Below, in pieces: positions 47,721-61,163 of a stretch of DNA of 64,000 nt. Below the pieces are notes generated by a model. It saw only the letters and a program-made list of their open reading frames with translations. It had not been told where the DNA came from and ran no database searches. Made by a program: the position numbers and the translations under genes. Source of the stretch: Acridotheres tristis (lineage: Eukaryota; Chordata; Aves; Passeriformes; Sturnidae). The stretch covers positions 16,997,976 through 17,061,975 of the forward strand of contig CM072889.1 of assembly GCA_037013685.1 (NCBI GenBank), given 5' to 3'. Each line of letters starts with the position of its first letter. Position 1 is the first letter of the stretch.

Positions 47721-50700
47721 CCCCGCCTACTCTTCTAATCCTAACCTGAAGATAACATTTCCAGTTCGAGTACCATAGACCACAATTATATGTGCCCTTA
47801 AGTGACAATAAGCAATTTAAAAGCTTATTACCCTACAGAAGTGGTGTCTTTAATTTTAATAAAAATAGAACTGTGACATGCCTGACCTTATAAATAACAT
47901 TGATGCAATAATTTTAAATATTATTTGAATGTCATGGTGATAATGGCAGCCTAACTGGACCCATAATTAATACAAACTATGGAATTCTGCTATTCTACTC
48001 AGTGTCTGGAAGAACACCAGCAGAAAGAGTAAGTGAAATGTCCTCTTTGACCCTATCTCTACACCAGAGTATGACAAATTAAAGACATAAAATGTTTAAA
48101 TGACATATAGGGTACACACAGTCTTTCTCCAAGAATAACAGGAGAAAAATTAACTTTTCTGCATTGTGGATCCAGAACTATTCACTGTGGTATGCTAAGG
48201 AATTGACATGTGCTCCCATTGACTTTAGGAGTACAGGATCTGTATTTCAGCCAAGTAATTTATAACTCTTTTTATTAATAATGACAACTGACAGTATATC
48301 AGCTCCACTGCAATAAGAATCACTGGTTGCTCACAGAAACTCAGTGCTTATAAAACCTCTGACAGAAATCCACTTATTCTGCTCACTACTGCCTTGTGCC
48401 TGCTCCTTTCTCTCATTAACCATTCTCCTTTCTCTGCTTCACACATGATTTCTTCTTTCAGGGTATTTTCTTATTTGAATACAAAAATGGTATAGATAGA
48501 AACCCCCTAAAATATCCACTCCATCAAAATCTCTAAAGGCAAATCTCATATGCTGAGGGTTTAGTAAAGTGAAAAAAAGAGGTTTTCTCAGTTTGTATTC
48601 ACTGCTCATTAATGAGGTCCTAGAACATCCCCATTTGTAATAATCACACATTCTGCCAACAAAAAAAAAGCCACAAGCTGTCTGGAAGTGTTCATGGAAC
48701 TCCATGCTGGCTTTTATATTCACTGTAAAATCCAGATTACAGCAGAATGAAAATAGAAGCAAATATAACATTTAGGAGAAACAAAAAGGTAAAGAGACCT
48801 TGCATTATCAAACATAAAGGACCTAAAGAGCTGTAGCCTGTTGGATACTTGGTGTTTTAAAGGCAGGAGCAGCAATGAAAGGTAATAAACTGGGAAAGAT
48901 GTATTTTCATTTGTGATAGATGCACACTGCTTTGACAATGGAGCGGGGCTGGGTGGGAAAGGTTTCAATGAACTCAGGGACTGCACTCAGGAATCCTAAG
49001 AAGATTTAATGTCTCACACTCTTTGTCCCAGCCTTAAGGACAGAATCTGCTGTGCTGCCCTCACAGGTCTGGCTTGCAGCACAGGTCTGCAGCCTCTTCT
49101 TTCTTTTTCTTGCTATGGATAGAATTATCTAATAATAAAAGCAGGGACACGTGTATTGACTGTAACAAAGGAGACACTCAGGTGTTTCCAAACATCCTCA
49201 GCCTTCCTGATCCAGACTTCTGGTCTACGTGGCATCAGGTAAGGTTGACTTGGGTCTATAAATTCAAGCTCTGAGCTTCAAAAAGCCAGTTATGTCATTT
49301 CTATACCCCGAGGCATTTTGGCTGTGCTTTATGGCTTAACAAAGAATTGTTCCTCTGTACCTTCAATAATTCAGAGTTCTAAAGAGCCACTGTAGGTAGG
49401 GCCCAGCAGAGGCTAAGTGGGGACACCATGGCTTTGTCTTTGATGCTAATGAGACACAAACGTGTTTTTCCCCCTGTGATTTAACTAATACCTAACAGCA
49501 TGCCACTGTCAAATCCTGGGGAAGAAATCAGGATTTTTGTTCCCTCTGGACAAAGCACTGCCCTTGTTTAACTTACCTCATTTTTAAACTACTGTTTCTC
49601 CTTAATATTTACTTGTGTACTTTATATTTAAAGAACAGCTTTCTACAAACAGTCACAGCAAATCTCACCAGAAACAACAAAGCTCAATTCAGTAGAGACA
49701 GCAACTTATTTTACTCTAATAATTTTTAATATGAAAGTATTTTCAACACTGTTGATTTTCTCAAGCAATTTTTTTGAGAATTACATACAAAAGTGCCAAA
49801 GGTTCTTTAAGTTCTCGGGCTCAAAATTTGACTTTTCAATTAGCATGACAATGGTGTCAGTGTTAATAACCACTAACCAGAATTAAAGAGGACATCCCGA
49901 GGCTCTGGGAAAACAAAATGTCTCGATGCATAAGGGTTTCAAGCATAGTACGTATACATCTAAAAAGATTTTAAAAAATAAACAAAAAAAGGGGGGGAAA
50001 TGCCTGAAATGCACAGACTTTTCTGAACACTTTTGTGTTCTTTTTTTCTTCTTTCTAAACAATTCTTGAGCTTCCTTTCATTACCTGTTGTGTCTCTTTC
50101 TCCACTGACTTGGTGGCCCAGTTCTCTTTTCCATTCCCTCACCATCCTTTGGAGTTTTGTTTCCCTTTTGAGATTTTCCAAACACAAGACATTCTCCACC
50201 CTGCTCTAAATATTTAATTAGATGTTCATTAGTAACTGACTTAATTACTGTCCTCTGCATGGACTCCTTTCATGTCTCCAAAGTTTTCTAAAATGTTATA
50301 AACACCTTTCTTCTTTTCTTTCATCAACAAAGGCTGTGGTCTCAGCTTTTTTATTGCTTTTGTTTATCTTGGGCTTTACACTCAATATGTTAATTCAGTT
50401 ATTCTTTGGAGTGCCAGCATACATAAAATACAATAGACTGGAAAAAAAATGCTTCTTGGTGTATTTGCTTAATATTTTATCTTATCTCTCTAAGAAAACA
50501 AGATAAGTGTTTTTATCAGATCTATTCTCAATTCTGAAATTATTGAACAATATCAACCACATTAAAAGCTGGAAAAGAAGACATCTCAAAGACAAAAGGT
50601 CCTGGGAGCTTTATAGAAATCAGTGACTTCAAGGAGTAGGAGATATAAATTAACTTTTGTAGTGAAAGAAGACAAGTGGATCTTAAATCCGTCTATATGT

Positions 50701-53700
50701 ACTGGCCAGCCATGACATCCATTCTCCATCCTGAGCATTTTCCAGTGCCAGCAATGGGAAGATGGTAAAAATCAGATATTTGATGGGCAGAAAAGACAAG
50801 ATAAGACTTTTTTTGCGCTGTTTGTACAAGTGCACAGATAAATCTGGCTGTCCATCTGCCGAACAGGTAAAAAAATTATTCCGGAGTAAAATAATATCTG
50901 AGCAAAACAAATGAAATGAATTTTAAGAAGGAAACACACAAAAGACTGTGTGCAAAACTTATAAAGAAACCCTGACTTAAGCCAAACAATTCCCAGGTGA
51001 TAGCTTCATTGATTTTAGGAGATGAAAGGCTTTTAATAAGGTGGAAAGAAAGAAAAAACCCATTTCACACAAAAGCTATGGGGACAGAGAAATAAATAGG
51101 CATTTTTTTCCCACAGCCATGACTGAATTAACTTGAACTGGGTCCAGGTATCTGAACTCATAGAGTGATAAGCAAATTACTGAGAATTCCTCCAATTAAT
51201 TCCCTTGTTGCTTTAGGGGCAAAGCTTGTTTTTGCTGTTCTGGAACCGTCACAAAATTAGGTATTTTTTAACCGACTCCGTATAATTAAAGTACTAAAGT
51301 TCCTCGTTGGGTTAAAATTCTTGTATGGATTTGCATACAGAACTCCCCTGCAAAACACCATCTGTACAAAGATGCTTTTACCTGGGGGCTACGTGTCCTA
51401 TTTTGACAAAAAAAACCCCTTTGTTCAAACTCTGAAGCTGAATTACAAGCATCTACCAGCAATTAATAAGGATTGGAGAGAGTCAAGGCCCTTTCTTCTG
51501 TCTCCAGAAATGTAATCCCATTTCTCTCTATTCCAAAATTCAAAATGGAGCTCTGAGAACCTTTGGCTGCCCCATTTCTGCTGATCATCACAGACAGAGA
51601 CCAGTGCGTGTTTCAACCCCTTTGCAACAACTCTACATTTCAATTTTCTTATGAAAGGATTTGAAATGCAACAGCATTTAAGAGGCAGTTTAAGTCCCAT
51701 GATTCAGAGCTAGTAAATATTCAAATATTAAATAGAATATCACATTTCAGAAGTGGAAAGAAAAAAAAAAAAGTTAACTTTTCCTGTTCCTGGTATGCCT
51801 TCTGTAGCTACAACAGGAATTCAAATTAAATTATGTGGAATCCAAACTGGGAAAAAGAAATGGCATTGTATGAATAAGATACCTTCTAATTTTTGTGCAG
51901 TTTTCTATTATTTTCTATTATTTTCTTTCTTTTTGTATGGACACATCAGATCATGAGGTATTGAGTCCTGGAAGTACAAGACAGATTTGTTTCATGATTT
52001 TAGATCTTTTGTCCTTTTGTTTGATAAATGAAGTTAGTAGTCATTAAAGAAGCTAAGCAAAAGAGATCTTCAGATAAATTTTAAAAAGTATTAGCTAAAT
52101 CTAGCTGTTAGTGTTTGATGATTTATGAAAAACAACCACATTTGTAATCTACTTATTGGAATTAAATTGTACTTAATATTGACTTTCCATTCTATCTTAA
52201 AATATTTGGACATGATATAAACTTTAATTCCATCATCAACAGCTTCAGTTTAATCAGAAATGTCACTATGTCTTAAGGGACTAGGAGTTTATTTAAGCAA
52301 ACACGAAGGTAAACACTGAAAGAGGAAATCTACTTTCTCTCTCATCAATATTTTACTTTGTTTCATCAGCTGGGCTAAAGGAATTAATTGTTAGCACTGT
52401 TAATTCTCTCCTCACTCCTTACAGCACAGGAATTACACTGTGATCACCAATGGTCAGGCCAGGGCAGCTTCTACCAGAATGTTCCATCTAACTTCATCAT
52501 TGATTATAGAGCTCTAATCAGGATGGAAAAACTTTTGAAGGTTATTGTGTATGTTTTATTTTTGTCTCCAAAAATACCAGGGAGACACCAATGACAATAA
52601 GAAAACTCAAAATAAAACCCCCTGTGAGCTACCTGGGCACTGAACTGTCAATTTTTGACTTTTAAAGGGAGTGTGATTGAGAACAAGTGATTGCTTGAAC
52701 GTATGGTTTTAATATCATTCTTTATCTGAAATATTCCATAGACTATAGCTTTACCAGGATTCTAAACCCCCCTCATTTTCTAGGGCAAAGAGAACTTGAT
52801 TTTTGAGATTTAGGACTCCATGGCAAATAACTGATTTTATCCTGCTCTTCCCCCAAAGGGAAAAATTGAAAAATATGTAAAAATCTGTATTTAAACTTTG
52901 ATACTGCTAGGTTTGAAAACTTGCTGTTTCATATACCCACAATTTTCCACACTTTTTGACATAAATTACGATCAAAATTAACTGAAAAATGTGTATTTAG
53001 TTATCTAAGCACGGACTGAAATGTAATGCCAGTTGTTTGACAACCTTATCTCCTATGATTACTGTCAAAAACGAATTCTGCTTTAACCAGGTCAAACAGA
53101 AGAAAAAGAAGTCTGAGATGTTTACAGGATTTTCACTGTTCATTTGAAATACATATATAATGTTAGTCTGTAAATTCACTTTGGGTTTTTTTTTTAATTA
53201 ATGGGGACTCACCACTGACTTGCTAAAAGAGAAGCACTTAATGCCATTAAAATGTCACTTTCCTCCTAGCAGGACCTCAAATCTCAGTCTGTTGTGTGCT
53301 TTTGTCTCAAGAGAAAGGCAAAAAAAAAACAGAGGAGGTTTCAGGAATCCTTATTTCCAAACAAACACTGTTGTTCTGGGGCCCTCCCACTTCCAGCACC
53401 TTAAAACAGGACACTGAACGACCTCTTTTTAAATGCTTGTGAAAGGAGAAAGGTTGGTGATGCTCTAAGGTAAGAAAAAAAATGTATTTTAGGCAAAAAC
53501 ATGGAGATTTTTGTCAGGATCTGTAATGAAAAGCACATTTAAAGAGTCAGGAAGGGTTGAGGCAGCGTGCACAGCCCTGTGGCACACAGAAATCTCAGCC
53601 TTAATTTGCCCATCTGTCCAACAGCTGTAATGTGCCATCCCTCCCCTCTGTCTCTCCCTAACCTGCAGATAATACATGACAGAATAAAGAGGTACCTGAT

Positions 53701-53715
53701 CAGATGGGGTTTTAC
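47721..53715. other. AT-rich non-coding DNA, no gene recognised
   Basis: No exon or transposon is recognisable. The longest frame is 110 codons (48439-48771 minus), without motifs. Minor simple sequence includes a G7 run near 49991 and a 10-base TTTTCTATTA repeated about 2.5 times at 51901-51927. No CR1 tail was found by eye. Confidence 0.65.
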
Positions 53716-53808
53716 ATTCTTTATGGAGGTGTTTTTTCTATTCTTTATGGAGGTGTTTTTTCTATTCTTTATGGAGGTGTTTTTTCCATTCTTTATGGAG
53801 GTGTTTGC
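53716..53808 (+). repeat. 24 bp tandem repeat, 4 copies
   Basis: Units start at 53716, 53740, 53764 and 53788, each reading ATTCTTTATGGAGGTGTTTT and then TTCT or TTCC. The first two are identical, the third differs at its last base, and the fourth diverges only in its final six bases. Such near identity implies a recent expansion. Since 24 is a multiple of three, a 178-codon plus frame (53567-54103) and a 92-codon minus frame run through it with an 8-residue repeat. These frames have no recognisable domain. Confidence 0.95.
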
Positions 53809-56800
53809 AGCTGACACACAGCGTTATTCCTCTCGTGACCTTCTCCAAGCCTGCAGAGCAGCATCTCCACTCTGCCTGCACTTGCATCTGGGTCCCTTCT
53901 GGAGCTTTTCCTGGGATGTCAAATTCATTACAGGCAGTTCAGAATGGTATTTTTTTGCTAATAGTGCTGTCAGGGAGACAATGAGCAAGAAACAGCACCT
54001 CAAACCTAAGCAAGGGAGATTTCAACTGAATGGAATTTTATCAGAAAATGTTTTTGTTTTTTTTTTTCTAAAGGCAGAGTTTTCAGAAGGCAATTTCTGC
54101 TGAATTGTTGATCCTATACCTTATATACACCTAATAATTCAACATTCAGATCCAAGCTCTCAGATTTTTCTAGGGTAGGGAGAACATTCATATATTAAAC
54201 ATAATCTTAACATCTCGATCAAGGCTTGACAGTTTAGAAAAGGGATGAAAAAAAGCAGTGGAGGCCATTTTTGTACACAACATTTTATCCACCCTCATTC
54301 TCCTGTTCTCACAGTATCACAGAAGCTAATGAGCTATGAAACACTGTCAGGCTTGGGTTATATTTTCAAGGCAGGCATGAATAATTTTCCCCACGAACTA
54401 TTGTTTCAGGAAGAGGCTGAGATTTGTATCTACCATCATCCAGCATTTCCTGATAGTTGTACCATGCAGCTCCCAAAATAAACTCTTGTGAGTACTTTTA
54501 GACCTTTTAGCTGAAGGCAATTTGTATTTTCCAGACACTTCAAGAACTTTATTTTAGTAGATTCATAATTCTGCTTCTATCTATAACTCAGATACATGTA
54601 AGACAATGCATTATTGCCTCCTACTATTTTTATTCTCAGGAAGGAAGCCGAATTGAATATTGCACCATAATAAGCACAAAATTACTTAACTGATGTTAAA
54701 CACAATTAAAAAGAATATGTAGGGCAATAGGGGAGCTAGGAAAACACACTAAAATAGTTTTTATGGGTTTTCATTACTGAAAGTCTTGCTTTGCTACACG
54801 GAGTCATCACGAAGATGGAGAGGAGCACTCACAGCCCTAATGCAGATAATTTTGTCAAGGTCATTAGGTGTTCAATAGTGTTTAGTAAAACTGGAAAAGG
54901 ATTGCACCTGCCTGGCTCTGGGATGGTTTGTGTACCAGGAAATGGGAAATGCTGTGCAGATTGGTTACAGATTATTCTGGGGGATTAGTTACACTGCTTG
55001 CAGATGCATTTGCTAGGGGTAAAACTAGGCAGACAACAGGTTCACAATCATCTGCTATAAATTCTAATTTTGTACCAGGCACAGGCCTATCAATTTGTGT
55101 CTAATTATATTCTTCCATGTGAGATATAAAATACCTCAGGGTTTCTATAATAAAGGCTCATTAATGTGGACGAGAAATAATTCTGAAGCTCTTTCTACCA
55201 GGGCTAATGTTAATACAGATTTTAATTGCTCTTACAGGATATTAAAACACTGATTTTTTTTTTTTTATATCAGTTTTAACCTAATCATTAAATGGACCCA
55301 TTTTTGTAACCCTGTATTTTCAAGTATTGCATCTTACACTGGTAATTGCGTCATTACCAGTCAAGTTGAACCAGAGAATAAAAGATGAATGCAGAAAGGA
55401 TAAAAGGTAATATTATCAAAGATATGTGAGAGTCAATGCCCTTCAGTTCATTGTGGTTCCCTTTTCTAGCTTTTAAAGATCTTTTTCTGGCTTAGATCAG
55501 TGAATATCCTAAAATATACTTGTAAAAATAAAGCAATAACATTGCAAATAAAAGAGAATTAGTATTACATTATTTAAAGGAATTTAAATTTTTCTCTAAG
55601 GTAAAATCCAAAAGGGAAATCTCTCCAATGAGGACTTCTACTTTTAGAATTAAAATTGTTAACCTTTGATCTCAAGGATATAATTCTTCTGAAGCTACTC
55701 AGGGCCTCAGAGGGTGCAAAACAAGCAGAATAATGTCCCAGACTGACATTATTTGACTTCCAGAACAGGTAACCAACAACTCTGGTCCTCAGTGTCTCAT
55801 GTTTTATGGATGCTGAAGAGAAAAATATTATTTTGCCCACAATAAAAAGCGAATTCTCCATTGTCAAATTCCTCAAATACCACTATATTTCAAAAGCGTT
55901 TTGGAAATAGCATTCAAGTAGATAGTTTGTACTGAAAAAGAATAATATTCATGGACTTAGTGGTGATGGAAGAGACATTTTTATGCACCTTGTCAAACTT
56001 CAAAGTACCACCAGCACTGCTGTCATTTGAATAGGTGACAGGGCATTTGTCACAGGATGCAGCCTGGACTGCACAGCCACTGGAAAAATGAAATGTACCA
56101 TGGGCAAAAGGGCCTTCGTGGTTTCACTTCTGTCAGGAGAATGGGGAAAAGACAAAAAACCGGAAAGGTTCACACTTGGCTTTCTAAAACACTGGCAGAT
56201 TGAAAAGTAAAGCTGATTTGAAGAAGCAGTTTGTGTGATAGAACTGTCAGTTCCTTTGTAAAAGGGAGCTGAGCAAACAATAAACTGATAAATAGATTCA
56301 TAAAACCAGGGTGTGAGTTCAGAGGGACTTACAAATATACTCAAGTTTTGGTACCACCAATGAGAAACAGGAACAGAGAAATATAATTTTTTTTTTCTCT
56401 GATATTGTTCTTGGGGACATGAGGAATATATTAAGGTATCTTAAAGAACTCAACTTAAAATCTAATCAAATATCTTACTTGGAATTCTTCCTCCTTTGAC
56501 AAGTGCATGAAAATATCCTGAGGGTTTTATTTCTAAAAGCAGTTCTAGTGAAAACTCTCCTGGGAGTCTTGGGGGAATTTGCTGTATCTTGCTGCAGGCT
56601 GTAATAGAGCACAAATCCAACAGCAGATCTGAGTAATGTCCATCCAGCTCTGAAAGGAACAGGTAGGAGAGACAACAAATAAACGTTGTGAGAGGGAGAA
56701 ATCAGCTATTTCACACACCACCATGAATGATCAACAGCCCTCCTGCCCGGGGGATTTCTGCTTTCAGCTTTAACAGCTGGGTGTTGGTAGAAGATCCTTT

Positions 56801-59800
56801 CAGTGATGCCATCAACTGATTCCACTTAAGAACTGCAAAACATATATTTGTGCTAGAAAGTGAACTAGAGAGAAAGACTGGGGAGTTTTTTTTTCCCCTT
56901 CAGGTTTCAGAGCCCTTCTAAAAACCCAGTTGCACTCACAAATGTCAGTGCTTTAATTACCAGGTGAATTCATTTCCCCATTAACATCCATTTAGAGGTA
57001 TGCACCATTACCTTCCCAGGCTTCAGTTTAGAAATAAAGCGTGAGTGAAAATTAGATGACCTAAATATCCTCCACACAAAGAGAAATGGATGGTGCTGGG
57101 AGGTGACAGCCCCAAAATCCGAACTGCAGTTCTGCTTCTGCCATGAAATTTTCTCAGAAATGTCTCGGGGCAGACTCGTCACTGCAGGAGTGTGGCAGCG
57201 ACCTGAGGGACAGAGTTATCTCCCCAAAGCCCCCTGAATACATAAATACATCGTATTTATAACTTTTAGCCTCAGATTTACCTTTAATAATCTTTGGAGA
57301 CCGAGAGAGAGGGAAAGAGAAAGTAGGATTTATGACAACATTCACATTATTTGGATAATTTATAAGCTTCATTTTTAGTATTAATACCACTCAGGCATCC
57401 TGTCCTTCCTTCTTTTTAAATGTTATTACTAAAACCAACCAACCAAAAATAGTAAAGAATATGTGATTTTGGGTGATAACTGTTTCTGTTTCCTTAAATA
57501 TCTTGGGTTTATATTATTGTTTGGTATTTGTATTTTAAAATGATTTATCATTTTCTTTCTGTTTGCAATTCTCAATATTTACAAGATTCTCAAAAGCAAA
57601 TTAAGAATGATTTTTCTAACAAACTAACAACACAAATGTATTAGAAGCCATTCTGTAGGCTGTAGTCAGTTCCAAATACACCAATTTTGTGCAATGTGAA
57701 GAGATCTATGTATCAAATCAATAACAAACATCCTTTAAGAGCAATAAAATATTAAACAAGGAATAATTACTAGTAAATACCTCAGTCCTGGAAAGAGCTG
57801 TGGCCTTCTGATATTTATATTTGGCTCAAAGGCTACACAAAGGCTGAGTGGGTGCAACACCTGCACCCAGCCATGACTCCACAGAGGAACGAAAAGTTGA
57901 AAATATGTAAAAATACCGGATTAATTTTCCCTGTTAACCTGAACTTTTCACACTCCTCTTCTGCCCAAAAGCTCTGCTCTTCCATCACATCCTGGCCAGA
58001 GCAAGGGGCTTTTTCAGCCACCAGGAGCTGAACACTCAGAGCCTGAAAAACAAGCAAACAAAAAGCAGGGGTGACTTAACCAGGAGACCTAAAAATTCCT
58101 GTGCTTGAAACGTCCTGCCTGACCTGAGATCAGGTTGCCAGTTTTCAATAAATGGTTCTTCAAAACTTATTTTTCAGGATATTTTGACTTTCAGTCCCCT
58201 CCCCACTTTGGGCAATTCCTGGTAGAGATTTGCATGCTTGGTGTGCTACAGCTGATGACAACCTTTAGTTAATTGCCAAAAAACCTCAATTTCAGAGTAA
58301 AAACCGTTTTCCTTTGACATTTATAATTATTCCTACCTGTGAGGAGGATACAGGCACATTTCATTCCTTCCCACCAGTATAGCACACACAAACAAATCAA
58401 CATTTGAGTAATTCACATTCTGCTTTGGGTTGGTTTGGCGGGTTTAATTATTTAATTATCATTTTAAAAGTATCAAATCAAATTATTTGATTTTCTGTGA
58501 GAATGCCTCTATTTGTATTTCACGTTCTTTTAAAAAAATCTCTTTAATCTTTGCAAGTGATAAATAAATAGAGAATCAGAAACTTGTGCTGTAGTCAGTT
58601 ATTTAAAAAGCACAGTCGTGAAATGCTGAAACTCGTTTTTCCAAGATGAATTTTTACAGGATTGAAGAATGGTTCATTATTAATCAACTCATTTAAACTG
58701 GAACAAAAAAATGCCAATGAATGTGGGATTTTTGCCATTCACCACAGGCCCACATTAATTACAAAAAGGCTGAAACCAAGTAGTAGGGTTTTTTTTTTCT
58801 ATCTTAAAACCTGACAATGCATGAAGAACCAGACACCAGCCACGAGTCAGAGAGATTTGTAAACCTTCAGGGTAAAATATTTAATAGGAGAGATATGGTA
58901 ATACAAAGTTTTATACTTGATGAAATTAAACTGAATTATAGGAACTGTAACAGATTTTGTGCAACATGAAAGGTAAATAATGAGGCAAAGAGTCATTGCT
59001 TATGGCCTGTACTGATGTATTTATGTAATTGTCAGCTGGTTTATCACCCACATGGGAAAGATTTGAATTTTTAATAGATTTTAAGTTCTTGAACAGCTGT
59101 CCTACCATCTAGTGGTACTTAAAGGAGTTTATACATTTTCCTCGCTGCTTTGTAAGAAGATGTTTGACTCGATGTGGAACACTGAGCACCACTCTGAAAT
59201 ACATTCTGTACAAAATGAAAGGTACTTGTCATTTAAACATAATCATCTGCCTAAAGTTTTTTAGTTTTTCATTTAAGAAACAAATAGTCAAAGAGAAGTG
59301 GTTTGGATTTATGCACATGCCTAATTCTGTGCATTTTAGCTTCTGTTCTTTATTTTTTAGGGACTGTTCAGTGCATGAAGATAAGAGGATAGCTCAGACC
59401 CTGGGTTCTTTTAAAATTAAACAGCTGTGATGAGCATCAAGATAATTTTTCAGTCTCTCTTGATCAGAAAATATGTTGAATTAACACCTAGATTTTTATT
59501 AGATTTCAAAAAACAGAGAAAATAAATGGACCATGTTTAAAAATCCAAGAATTGAAAGTATGCCTAATCAAAGGTACTTCTAATCATGCAGATCCTACAG
59601 GTAAGTGTCAAGATTTGCAAATAACCAGAAGTATCATTTCAAAACCAAGATAACATTTGGTCATACTTTCTTCTGAAACTATTTAAGATTTTTATTTCTG
59701 CTATGGAAGACTTTTACTAAAGAAATTGTACATATGGTAGGTATGTGTAATTTCTGCTTCTCTAAACTTATAAAATCATAAGGACATGACTGTAAATAAT

Positions 59801-60471
59801 ATAATTTTTTTTCGAAACATGAAGGACATAAGTGAATAATTTATAGTTTCTTAATTCTCTGTGATGGATTCAGGTCATGTTTCCTGTTATACCAAATCTG
59901 ATTGCCAAATTGTCAGCTCTAATGCAAATCTCAGTTTTAATCTCCCCTGCAGCCCAATTACAAAATTACTTTTTGATCAGGTTCCTAGATTTTAGAATTA
60001 TCTTTTCGTGATAAATCAAAAAACTGATGTTAAAACTTGCTTTCTTTTATATGACAATAATAAAAAACTACTTTGTGGAGAACTAATAAAAATGGCAAGA
60101 AATTCTTAGAAATTAACTAAGACCTTCCCATTCCCAAAATGTGAAGACCAAAAAGTTACACAGTGCATGAAGGAAAGGAAGAAATAAAAACTTAACTGTT
60201 CTTCTGGAAACTGATCTCAAAGAAGCAATTAATTTATAACTAATTAAGAGTAGTGGTATAACTTTGTGGATACTATCTGGACTTAAGCTATTATTTTGTG
60301 ACAGGAATTAAGCTGCATCTGGCAAAACACCCTTTTGTGTTTTGGCACAAAAATGTGAAGCAAAATATTGATAATAAAGGGGACATTCCTTTTGAAAAGC
60401 AAAGTATTGCAAATCAACCATTTGAGAGTCAGAAGGCATAGGAATGCCGACTTGCTTAAGAGAAGCATTAT

Positions 60472-60493
60472 TGTTATTAATAATAATAATAAT
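60472..60493. repeat. Short imperfect (TTA/TAA)n run
   Basis: ATTGTTATTAATAATAATAA forms a short trinucleotide tract, followed by an interrupted AATAATAA. It is a minor microsatellite. Confidence 0.8.
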
Positions 60494-61145
60494 TGGAATA
60501 ATAATTTTTTCCATAGTGGTATTCATTGACCATGTGCTCCTCTCAGCCCCAGCACGGGCTGGATTCCATGCCACTGGAATGTGGCCAACACCACATTTAT
60601 TTTATGTCACTGTCAAAAAGTGGTTGATGGTAGGATGGGACAAATTTACCTGTGTGCTTTGTAAACCTTACACTTGGCACAGGTACCCACTGGATTTACA
60701 AGGTTTACACGATACAATCAATGGCCACAGGAATCTCTGAAATACAGAGCATTCACACGAGATTATGAAAGAATGAATAAAACACCCCACCCTAAATTGG
60801 CAGACAACTTTAAAATTATACTCCTATTAAGTGCTTTGGATTTTTTGGCTTTGGATCTATTTCAGAAATGAGTTATCTGATGAACACAGAAATTGATGTA
60901 TGCTTCCCAAACTTCAGAACAGAAGAAAGAAATTAATCATATTTTTGCCTCTCAGTTGTTATAACAATGATGAACGATGTACTCCTCTGGAGATGTTGCT
61001 GAATCATCCAGTAAATTGTTTGCTCTACAGTAGGTCTCATCCACAGATATGCTGACCTTCAGTGTGTTCCTGACAGGCTCAGTTATCAAAATCTGTTTTT
61101 CTGGCAGAAATTCTGCTCTTCCAAAACCGTAACTTGTTCATTTGT

Positions 61146-61163
61146 AAAAAAAAAAAAAAAAAA
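61146..61163 (+). repeat. (A)18 homopolymer
   Basis: A perfect run of 18 A with no recognisable retrogene body upstream and no flanking target-site duplication. It is annotated as simple sequence. Confidence 0.92.

Noticed and set aside
53567..54103. 178-codon open frame with an 8-residue repeat
   Set aside because: The repeat is the 24 bp tandem expansion, and the remainder is low-information with no known homology that I can recognise.
55338..55361. Perfect 9 bp hairpin (ACTGGTAAT / ATTACCAGT, 6-base loop)
   Set aside because: Several stems of this size are expected by chance in 64 kb, and there is no T run or other context to make it a terminator or RNA gene.
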